35,995 nucleotides of DNA from Cognatishimia activa (GTDB lineage Bacteria; Pseudomonadota; Alphaproteobacteria; Rhodobacterales; Rhodobacteraceae). Under the pieces are notes generated by a model, which did no database searches, was not told the origin of the DNA, and saw nothing but the letters and a program-made list of their open reading frames with translations. The position numbers were made by a program, and so were the translations under genes. Below, piece by piece: positions 1-6,350 of the stretch; the first letter of the stretch is position 1; each line of letters starts with the position of its first letter. The stretch is from the NCBI RefSeq assembly GCF_001458335.1, contig NZ_CYTO01000001.1, forward strand, positions 1 to 35,995, written 5' to 3'.

Positions 1-38
1 CCGTTGGTTCCGGTGTTGTGTCTAAAATCACTGAGTAA
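1..38 (+). CDS. tuf: Elongation factor Tu, C-terminal end (partial)
   Basis: The frame opened at base 3 reads the last eleven residues VGSGVVSKITE and then TAA at 36-38. This is the characteristic C-terminus of bacterial EF-Tu, the GTPase that delivers aminoacyl-tRNA to the ribosome. The rest lies upstream of the window. A second tuf copy begins at 35958, so the whole window is bracketed by two tuf genes in the same orientation. The identification rests on a short tail, but the context (tRNA-Trp, secE and nusG downstream) supports it strongly. Confidence 0.85.
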   Translation, partial: VGSGVVSKITE

Positions 39-40
39 GA

Positions 41-122
41 TTGTGGCTTGAGCCTGTAAGGGCTCAAACACTATCAGGCGGTAGGGGCTTTTGCTCAAAG
101 CAAAAGCTCCCGAAAGCCACAA
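41..122 (+). ncRNA. Structured tuf 3' UTR, possible three-way junction
   Basis: Three nested helices can be drawn. The outer stem pairs 41-49 (TTGTGGCTT) with 114-122 (AAGCCACAA), nine perfect pairs. Hairpin A pairs 48-54 (TTGAGCC) with 61-67 (GGCTCAA), so two bases compete with the outer stem. Hairpin B pairs 87-95 with 99-107, extended by GGG 84-86 with CCC 109-111 across a one-base bulge. A rho-independent terminator follows directly. The arrangement could be a stabilised mRNA end or a 3'-UTR-derived small RNA. I recognise no known RNA family. Confidence 0.4.
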
Positions 123-141
123 GGTGACTATGAATAGAGAA

Positions 142-166
142 GGCCGCCCAATGGGCGGCCTTTTTC
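142..166 (+). terminator. Rho-independent terminator after tuf
   Basis: GGCCGCCC (142-149), a three-base loop, and GGGCGGCC (153-160) form a perfect eight-pair stem followed by five T residues. It ends the tuf transcript about 105 bases past the stop codon. Confidence 0.9.
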
Positions 167-314
167 GATTTAATCAGTGTTTGCCGTGGTGATTTGATCA
201 GTTGGGAGTATCTTGATTTTGTTATTTCGAAACAAGTTCAAATGTGTGTTCTGACTTTAACCACTGTGTTTGCATTGGAAGGCCTAAGGGACTCTTGAAA
301 AAAGGAAGTTAAAG

Positions 315-1148
315 TTGTCAAAGTCATCACGGTTAAAAGATCTTAAAAAATACGATGCTTTTCGAAGACTAAATCAGGCTAAATTAAAACAGATCAACGA
401 TATTTTTGTTGAGGTTCAGATAGCAAAGACTGCGCTGAGAAGTTTAAGCGATACAATTGACCAGATCGGACGCGCCGAGCCCTACGAGCACGAAGTTCCC
501 TCAACGAAGTCGAGTAAAGTCACTGTTATTAGGCGAAAGCCTTCGTACATCAAAAAACTGATAAGGAGCAGAATTGAAGAGCGCGAGGCTTTGCACTCTT
601 TAGTTTTTGCAATCTCTTTGACCGAAAGTTACTTAACGCAAGCTCTTGAAACAGTTCTGTGCGCGCATCCCCAAAAAATACTAATTTCTGTAAAGGGAAA
701 TCAAAGCGGTTCAAATTCTAGTAAGTCGGTTACTCTTGAGCAGGTGATTAAGTCAGCTTCCATTGATGATATTGTTTATTCACAGGCGGAGCAGCGAGTG
801 AAGGATGCAATGTATGCTAGGCCAGCTCAATACATTCAATATGTAGAAAAAGTCCTAGGTTTCGGGCTGCCAGAGGGGGCGGTATTTAAGTTTGTTGAGA
901 GTAAGGCGACGCGAGATCTTTATGTTCATGGAGATGGCACAATAAATGAAGTCTATGTTGGAAAGGTAAATGATTTAGCACGGGGGTCGATAGGCGAGAA
1001 AGCAACTCTTGAAGATGAATATTTTGAGGAGTGCATTGCAGCAATGAAACAAATTTTTAGCGCAATCTACCGCGGTCTTCTGGGAAATTTCGGCAATTGT
1101 GATCGCGTTTCGAGAGTTCTTGAAAATCAAAATCATTCCTCAATTTAA
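315..1148 (+). CDS. HEPN-domain protein, putative RNase-like (orphan)
   Basis: This 277-residue protein is mostly helical and charged at its N-terminus. The C-terminal half carries R200-DLYV-H205 followed by GDGTINEVY. This fits the R-x(4-6)-H motif of HEPN domains and resembles the RNLIVHNDG-type signature of the RiboL-PSP/MAE_28990-like HEPN group. Many HEPN proteins are metal-independent RNases in toxin-antitoxin, abortive-infection and CRISPR systems, and some are inactive. The start is TTG at 315, behind the ribosome site AAAGGAAG (301-308); no in-frame ATG lies near it. The gene stands alone and is visibly AT-richer than its neighbours, which suggests horizontal acquisition. No antitoxin or nucleotidyltransferase partner gene adjoins it. 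The HEPN call is by motif only; activity is not shown. Confidence 0.65.
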   Translation: MSKSSRLKDLKKYDAFRRLNQAKLKQINDIFVEVQIAKTALRSLSDTIDQIGRAEPYEHEVPSTKSSKVTVIRRKPSYIKKLIRSRIEEREALHSLVFAISLTESYLTQALETVLCAHPQKILISVKGNQSGSNSSKSVTLEQVIKSASIDDIVYSQAEQRVKDAMYARPAQYIQYVEKVLGFGLPEGAVFKFVESKATRDLYVHGDGTINEVYVGKVNDLARGSIGEKATLEDEYFEECIAAMKQIFSAIYRGLLGNFGNCDRVSRVLENQNHSSI

Positions 1149-1808
1149 ATTTCTAAACAACTAGACTCGTCGGTAAATTGTTTGCCTTTGCGCACGAACC
1201 GAGGGAAGGGCGCAAAGCGCCCGCCCCGTGGGGGCGGTTCGGGCGCTGCAAAATCTTTGATTTTGCAATGTTCGCAATGAGAGCGAATTGGCGATAGCGC
1301 CCGACCTCCCCTCAAACCGAAGGTTTGCTTTCACCAAAACGAGGGCGCTTTCGCAACCTCTCGCCATACGCACTGTCCGATCAAAAGCCGAGAGATAAAT
1401 TGCCTCACGAGAGCGGCTCGATGCCCACCCGAGGTCGGGCGCTGCCCGGCTTTTTGATACGCAAACCGTTACAACTCGGGCTGATTTAAGGCGACTCTCA
1501 AAGAAACTGGCGTCGCCACGAAATAATCCAATACACGGCAATCGAAAGATAGGTCTGCATTTGCGACAGCCACCAAAACCGGCATTTTGGTACGAAGTGT
1601 GTAATCCTGTCGCAGGCTGCATGTGCAGCAAAATGAATGAAATCGCGGGCGGTGCAGAAAAGCTCTTTGATCTCAAACCCATCGCCGTTTCGTATGCCGT
1701 TGTGCCCCGAATAAGTATGCGGCGGTATTCATTTAAGTCATTAAAAACATTTGATTTTCACCCTCTGAATCCCCCACCTCAATGGATGAAATCCGAGGGA
1801 GGTGTATG
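1149..1808. other. Hairpin-rich non-coding stretch (possible dispersed repeat or structured RNA)
   Basis: No convincing gene is seen. The stretch is dense in inverted repeats: GGGCGC-AAA-GCGCCC near 1208-1222; CCGCCCC-GTG-GGGGCGG near 1220-1237; CAAAATC-TTT-GATTTTG near 1250-1266; AAACC-GAA-GGTTT near 1314-1326; CCAAAA-6-TTTTGG near 1573-1590; and GCTGCA-TG-TGCAGC near 1616-1629. A 13-base perfect inverted repeat pairs 1296-1308 with 1431-1443. A 173-codon reading frame on the minus strand (1161-1682) has low-complexity Ser/Arg/Ala-rich composition and no domain, so I treat it as spurious. Base composition flips between GC-rich and AT-rich patches. The last 50 bases hold the upstream region of the next gene. 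Confidence 0.5.
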
Positions 1809-2651
1809 ATGGAACAGGTGAATATCCTGTCATTGAAGGGACAGAGTGAGACATCGACTGGCATGGTGTCCGTATTGGATGCTTCCCGCATGCATGCCGC
1901 AATTGGAGCGGATGGAACCGATGTTCCAGTGGAGAACGAACTGTTGCCGCCACTTTGGCATTGGGCGGGGTTTCCTCCTCTGACTGGCACCGATCAATTG
2001 GGCGACGACGGGCATCCGCCGATGGGCGGTTTGCTTCCGCCTCTGGCCAAGAAGCGCCGCATGTGGGCGGGAGGCGCGCTGCGGTTTCATGCGCCTTTGC
2101 TTGTTGGGGAAACGTTAGAGCGACGATCCACTGTGCGAGACATCCAAGTGAAAGAATCCGCAGGCGGCGATATGGTCTTGGTGACGGTAGATCACGTCAT
2201 CTCTGGGCAAGCTGGGCTGGCCATCGAGGAGCGGCAAGACATCGTCTATCTTGACCTACCAACGTCTTTCGTTGCGCCAAAGAAACGTGCAATGCCGTCT
2301 CGCCCCGTGTTCAAGTACGCGCACGCCATGACGCCACCGCTTTTGTTTCGCTATTCAGCGGTGACCTACAACGCGCATCGCATCCATTACGATCTGCCAT
2401 ATGCGCAAGAAGTAGAGCATTACCCCGGGTTGGTTGTGCATGGACCGCTGCAAGCGACTTTGCTGATGCAGGCCGCGACTGCGCATAAAGGCGTGGTTCC
2501 CAGCGATTTTCATTACCGCGGCGTGCATCCGATGTTTGGCGGCACTGATCTTGAAATCGCTGCCATCGAAGAAGATGGCGCGCTCAATCTTTGCACCGGC
2601 CAAGACGGCCATCAGGGCATGCAAGCCACAGCCATGTGGGAGGCGACGTAA
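1809..2651 (+). CDS. Mesaconyl-C4-CoA hydratase-like protein (HTD2/MaoC-type hot-dog dehydratase)
   Basis: The product has 280 residues and two hot-dog halves. The N-terminal half is FAS1-like dehydratase (AGGALRFHAPLLVGE and so on). The C-terminal half carries NAHRIHYD (188-195) followed by YPGLVVHGPL, the usual signature of 3-methylfumaryl (mesaconyl)-C4-CoA and itaconyl-CoA hydratases. The family adds water to mesaconyl-C4-CoA to give citramalyl-CoA, as in the 3-hydroxypropionate bi-cycle. I chose ATG 1809 because GAGGGAGG ends six bases before it; ATG 1806 is also possible, and 1782 places the ribosome site inside the gene. The stop overlaps the start of the next gene by one base (TAATG), so the pair is translationally coupled. 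Substrate assignment is inferred from the family and its partner. Confidence 0.75.
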   Translation: MEQVNILSLKGQSETSTGMVSVLDASRMHAAIGADGTDVPVENELLPPLWHWAGFPPLTGTDQLGDDGHPPMGGLLPPLAKKRRMWAGGALRFHAPLLVGETLERRSTVRDIQVKESAGGDMVLVTVDHVISGQAGLAIEERQDIVYLDLPTSFVAPKKRAMPSRPVFKYAHAMTPPLLFRYSAVTYNAHRIHYDLPYAQEVEHYPGLVVHGPLQATLLMQAATAHKGVVPSDFHYRGVHPMFGGTDLEIAAIEEDGALNLCTGQDGHQGMQATAMWEAT

Positions 2652-3886
2652 TGGGTATCTTGAATGGAATGCGTGTTGTCGAAGGATCGGCTTTTGTCGC
2701 GGTCCCGCTGGCGGGAATGACCTTGGCGCAAATGGGCGCAGAGGTGATCCGGTTTGACAGAATTGGAGGGGGGCTCGATGCGGGACGGCTGCCGCTGGCG
2801 CCATCCGGGCGCAGTCTTTTCTGGGCCGGTCTCAACAAGGGCAAGAAGTCCATTGCCGTTGATATGAAATCCCCTGAAGGTCGCGAGCTTATCACGCGGA
2901 TTGTGACGGCTCCGGGTGAAGATGCCGGGCTGTTTCTGACCAATCTCCGTGTCCGGGGCTGGATGGATTACGAAACCCTGTCTCAGCACCGAGAAGATAT
3001 GATTATGGTGACCCTAACTGGGGACCGGCATGGGCGCCCGCAGGTGGACTACACCGTTAATCCCGCGCTCGGTATTCCGGACATCACTGGGCCAGAAGGG
3101 TACGCTGACCCAGTTGCAAATGCCTTACCCGCTTGGGACCTGATTTCTGGCAATCTCGTCGTGGCGAGCTTACTTGCCGCTGAGCGTCACAGGTTGCGCT
3201 ATGGGACAGGTCAGAATGTCGATCTATCGCTTAAGGATGTGGCCGCTGCGACGTTGGGCCATTTGGGTATGATTGGCGATGCTGTCGTGAATGATGCCCC
3301 AAGGCAGAAAAGCGGCAATGCGCTTTATGGCGCTTATGGGCAGGACTTTCTGTGTGCAGATGGTACGCGAGTTATGGTGATTGGCTTAACTGATCGTCAA
3401 TGGCGAGGACTGGTAAAGGCGACCGGGTCTGAAGACGCGATGTCAGTTCTGGAGCGTCAGTCAGGCAAGTCTCTTGGAGATGAAGCCAACCGATGGGCCC
3501 TGAGGGATCAGATTTCCGCCCTCTTGCGCCCATGGTTTGCAGCCCGGTCTCTGGCAGATTTTGCTGATGACTTTGACCGCCAGGGATTAACTTGGTCGGT
3601 GTTTCGGACTGTGAAAGAAGCGGTCGCTCAAGACGCTGATCTCTCAGCTCAGAACCCAATGTTCGAGATTTTGGATCAGCCCGGCTTGGGCCGTTTTCCA
3701 GTGCCTGCGTGTCCCGCCGAGTTTTCCGAGGCACTCAGAGATGCACCCGTGCGGGCCCCGTCTTTGGGGGAACACACGGAAGAGATCCTTTCGGAAGTCG
3801 CGGGTATGGATTTTTCCGAGATTGCACGGCTCTTTGACAAAGGGATTGTTGCGACTGGTGATGCGGCGCTAGGGCAGGCTGCTTAG
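2651..3886 (+). CDS. CaiB/BaiF family (class III) CoA-transferase, mesaconyl-CoA C1-C4 transferase-like
   Basis: The product has 411 residues with the class III CoA-transferase layout: N-terminal MRVVEGSAFVAVPLAGMTLAQ, GADVI-like AEVIRFDRIGGG, and NLGKKSIAVDMKSPEGREL-like NKGKKSIAVDMKSPEGREL. D163 in the PAWDLISGN segment is the probable catalytic aspartate that forms the acyl-CoA anhydride. The closest functional idea is the intramolecular mesaconyl-CoA C1-C4 transferase (2-methylfumaryl-CoA isomerase), because the upstream overlapping gene looks like the hydratase that uses its product. Together they would convert mesaconyl-C1-CoA to citramalyl-CoA. A CoA-transferase for another branched or unsaturated acid, such as itaconate, cannot be excluded. 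The start is fixed by the one-base overlap. A weak hairpin (CTGC-TTAG-GCAG, then T5) covers the stop codon. Confidence 0.75.
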   Translation: MGILNGMRVVEGSAFVAVPLAGMTLAQMGAEVIRFDRIGGGLDAGRLPLAPSGRSLFWAGLNKGKKSIAVDMKSPEGRELITRIVTAPGEDAGLFLTNLRVRGWMDYETLSQHREDMIMVTLTGDRHGRPQVDYTVNPALGIPDITGPEGYADPVANALPAWDLISGNLVVASLLAAERHRLRYGTGQNVDLSLKDVAAATLGHLGMIGDAVVNDAPRQKSGNALYGAYGQDFLCADGTRVMVIGLTDRQWRGLVKATGSEDAMSVLERQSGKSLGDEANRWALRDQISALLRPWFAARSLADFADDFDRQGLTWSVFRTVKEAVAQDADLSAQNPMFEILDQPGLGRFPVPACPAEFSEALRDAPVRAPSLGEHTEEILSEVAGMDFSEIARLFDKGIVATGDAALGQAA

Positions 3887-4243
3887 GCAGTTTTTGTCTT
3901 AGTGACGAGCGGGGCTGATCGTGAATGAGTCGTGGCTTTGCGGGGTAATTCGTCGACTGGTCGTTCGGTGAAAGCCAAATTGCGAAAAAGTGCTTCATAA
4001 AGACGGAGATTCCGATCAATTTCGGTCCAAAGACTTTGCATAATTCAAAATAAATCGGGGATTTTCGAGATATTCTTTCTGCAACTGCAAAAAAGTCGCA
4101 GGCCCCACTAGTATCTGACGGGAATGAGACTAGAAGACTGTCTCAGTAATCTTGGGTATGAGAGCCAGAACGGTCTTACCACAAAGGCCATTCACCAATC
4201 ATCCGTAAGATTCCTGCAAACAAGCAAACATGAGGTAAATTTC
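3887..4243 (+). other. Intergenic region upstream of the CBS protein gene
   Basis: I see no gene here. The first part follows the CoA-transferase stop and includes a run of T after a short stem. The region 4030-4110 is AT-rich and probably holds the promoter of the next unit, but I cannot name convincing boxes. An inverted repeat TGAGAC-9-GTCTCA near 4126-4146 could form a small leader hairpin. The CBS frame is open back to 4124, but those 40 codons have no ribosome site and no family resemblance, so I read them as leader. Confidence 0.35.
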
Positions 4244-4732
4244 ATGGTTTTGACATGCCAGGATGTCATGGTTTCGCCTGATCGTCAGATCACCGTAAAG
4301 CCAGACACCAGTGTCCGCGACGCGTTCCAACTGTTTAAACAACACCGCGCCCGATTTCTTCCTGTTGTTGACGACAACGGTATCTACCACGGGGTATTTA
4401 CTGCTCCGACATTGCTGAAGCTGCTTTTGCCGAAGGCGGCGACAATTGGAATGAATCTGGAAAGCACGCGGGTCCCAATCGGAAGCCTGGGCTTTATGAG
4501 CCTGACTAAAGAAGATTTCGCTGAACAGCTCGATGCGCTTCGTGATGAAAATGTGCGGGACAATATGTCGAGCCCGGTTAACATTCCAGTGGTCGCGCCG
4601 ACGACGCCGATCATGGAAGGCATTTTCCTTTACTACAAATACAAGCGCCACGTTGTGCTGGTCGATCCAGACACGGGCCGTTTTGTCGGTACTCTCAGCA
4701 GCAACTCTTTGCTCGAAAAAGCACTCGCGTAA
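4244..4732 (+). CDS. CBS-domain protein (paired CBS motifs)
   Basis: The 162-residue cytosolic protein is almost entirely a CBS pair. CBS1 covers roughly residues 5-60 (CQDVMVSPDRQITVKPDTSVRDA, then RFLPVVDDNGIYHGVF). CBS2 covers roughly 105-160 (VRDNMSSPVNIPVVAPTTPIMEG, then HVVLVDPDTGRFVGTLSSNSLLEKAL). Such Bateman modules bind adenine nucleotides and gate transporters or enzymes. ATG 4244 follows GAGGT at 4232-4236 with ideal spacing. The gene ends 27 bases before a transporter gene, so the two are probably co-transcribed and the CBS protein may sense nucleotides to regulate that transporter. The domain call is firm; the regulatory role is inferred from context. Confidence 0.8.
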   Translation: MVLTCQDVMVSPDRQITVKPDTSVRDAFQLFKQHRARFLPVVDDNGIYHGVFTAPTLLKLLLPKAATIGMNLESTRVPIGSLGFMSLTKEDFAEQLDALRDENVRDNMSSPVNIPVVAPTTPIMEGIFLYYKYKRHVVLVDPDTGRFVGTLSSNSLLEKALA

Positions 4733-4759
4733 CGCTTACGCTTATATCGGACTTATAAA

Positions 4760-6127
4760 ATGTCTCAAAATATACACGCCTCCGGTCACGGAGAGGGGTT
4801 CTCTTTGGCTGACATGCTAGGCGTTGATCCACTGTGGATCGCAACTGGTATTTTGATCATGACCTATGCGGTTCTGATCACTGAAAAAGTAAACCGTGCT
4901 ATTCTGGCGATGCTTGGCGCGTCATTGATGGTGCTGTTTGGTATTCTCAACCAAGAGCAAGCCGTCGCGGGCGTTGATGCAAACACGCTTGCGCTTTTGA
5001 TTGGTATGATGGTGATCGTAGGGATCACATCAAAAAGTGGCCTTTTCCAATATGTTGCGATTGTGTCCTCAAAATGGGTGAAAGCAAATCCGACGGGCAT
5101 TTTGATCATGCTGACGTTGATTACAGCGGTATTCTCGGCCCTTTTGGACAACGTGACGACGGTGCTTTTGATCGCTCCGATCACATTGCTGATCACCGAC
5201 GCTCTTGAAACGAAGGTGTTCCCATTTTTCTTGGCAGAGATTTTGGCCTCGAACGTAGGTGGTACCGCCACGCTGATTGGTGACCCGCCGAACATTATTA
5301 TTGGGTCCGCGGCAGACCTGTCGTTCATGCAGTTCGTATACAACCTTGCTCCGATCTCCGCGATCTGTCTCGTTGTCCTGACTTTGATCATCTTCCTGAT
5401 GTACCGGAAACCGCTTTCTGCGATCCCGCAGTCCGCGCGTGACCGGATCATGCAGTTCAATGAAAAAGAAGCAATTACTGACAAAGTGCTACTCGTGAAA
5501 TCACTTTCGGTTTTGGCGCTGGTTCTGCTTGGCTTCATCGTAGGTCACGGTCATGGCATTCAGCCAGGAACGTCTGCCCTGGCGGGAGCTGGTCTTTTGA
5601 TGTTGCTTGCTTACGGTCACCAGCACGGCGAAGAGCAATCTGAGTCCGTTCACCACATCTTTGGTGAAGTGGAATGGATCACCATCTTCTTCTTCGGCGG
5701 TCTTTTTGTGATTGTTGCGGGTGTGGAGCATGTGGGTCTGCTTGAGTTCTTTGGTAATAAGGTTCTTGAATTCACCGAGGGTGACATGCGCATGACCGCT
5801 CTTCTGATCTTCTGGGCTTCGGGCATTTTGTCTGCACTTCTGGACAACATCCCGTTTGTGGCGACCATGATCCCGCTGATTGAATCTACAGCAGACTCTT
5901 TTGGTGGCCCTGATGCAATCGAACCACTTTGGTGGTCACTCGCTCTGGGTGCATGTTTGGGTGGCAACGGTACTCTTTTGGGTGCAAGCGCGAACTTGAC
6001 CGTGGCAGCTTTTGCAGAAAAAGCAAAACAGCCGATCGGCTTTCTGAAGTTCATGATGTACGCGTTCCCAATCATGCTGCTGACGCTTGCGATGGCGCAT
6101 TTCTATATCGACTGGCGTTACTTCTAA
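4760..6127 (+). CDS. ArsB/NhaD-family membrane transporter, probable Na+/H+ antiporter
   Basis: The 455-residue integral membrane protein has about 11-12 hydrophobic segments. Its two homologous halves show as repeated motifs: SALLDNVTTV at 126-135 with GGTATLIGDPPNIIIG in the first half, and SALLDNIPFV from 358 with GACLGGNGTLLGASANL in the second. These are hallmarks of the ion transporter (IT) superfamily, ArsB/NhaD branch. Likely activity is Na+(Li+)/H+ exchange, fitting a marine organism; a SLC13-type anion substrate is the alternative. It lies 27 bases after the CBS-domain gene and is followed by a strong terminator, forming a two-gene unit. The ribosome site before ATG 4760 is weak, which suits translation coupled to the upstream gene. 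Confidence 0.8.
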   Translation: MSQNIHASGHGEGFSLADMLGVDPLWIATGILIMTYAVLITEKVNRAILAMLGASLMVLFGILNQEQAVAGVDANTLALLIGMMVIVGITSKSGLFQYVAIVSSKWVKANPTGILIMLTLITAVFSALLDNVTTVLLIAPITLLITDALETKVFPFFLAEILASNVGGTATLIGDPPNIIIGSAADLSFMQFVYNLAPISAICLVVLTLIIFLMYRKPLSAIPQSARDRIMQFNEKEAITDKVLLVKSLSVLALVLLGFIVGHGHGIQPGTSALAGAGLLMLLAYGHQHGEEQSESVHHIFGEVEWITIFFFGGLFVIVAGVEHVGLLEFFGNKVLEFTEGDMRMTALLIFWASGILSALLDNIPFVATMIPLIESTADSFGGPDAIEPLWWSLALGACLGGNGTLLGASANLTVAAFAEKAKQPIGFLKFMMYAFPIMLLTLAMAHFYIDWRYF

Positions 6128-6148
6128 GCTGTCTTAAATCGAAACAAT

Positions 6149-6180
6149 GAAAAGAGCGCCTTGGGCGCTCTTTTCTGTTT
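6149..6180 (+). terminator. Rho-independent terminator after the NhaD-type gene
   Basis: GAAAAGAGCGCC (6149-6160), loop TTG plus one base, and GGCGCTCTTTTC (6164-6175) give a perfect twelve-pair stem followed by GTTTTT. Confidence 0.92.
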
Positions 6181-6243
6181 TTGGTGCCCTTATTTCTAGG
6201 CCGATGAATTATTAGTCGCTCCGGCAGGTTACCGCCACGTCAT

Positions 6244-6271
6244 TTGACCGTTTGATCAATTTCATCAAAAT
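6244..6271 (+). promoter_or_regulatory. Candidate promoter and operator upstream of cpdB
   Basis: TTGACC (6244-6249) and CAAAAT (6266-6271) are 16 bases apart. An inverted repeat TTTGAT-7-ATCAAA (6251-6256 with 6264-6269) lies in the spacer and touches the -10, so a repressor could act here. I see no convincing Pho box. This is a weak call made on consensus alone. Confidence 0.3.
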
Positions 6272-6350
6272 ATCATTTGTCATTCACGAAAGATTGCACC
6301 GAGACTGCTTCTTTCCAGAACTGAATATTTGAGACTTTATGGAGTTCCCG

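Noticed and set aside
1161-1682. 173-codon minus-strand frame in the hairpin-rich stretch
   Set aside because: Ser/Arg/Ala-rich, no recognisable fold, and explained by GC-rich inverted repeats; treated as non-coding, although databases may hold similar hypothetical proteins.
4124-4243. N-terminal extension of the CBS protein
   Set aside because: No ribosome site at 4124 and no family resemblance before residue 41; ATG 4244 has a good site.
6200-6320. Possible Pho box upstream of cpdB
   Set aside because: TCATTTGTCATTC is suggestive, but no second properly spaced CTGTCAT-like repeat is present.
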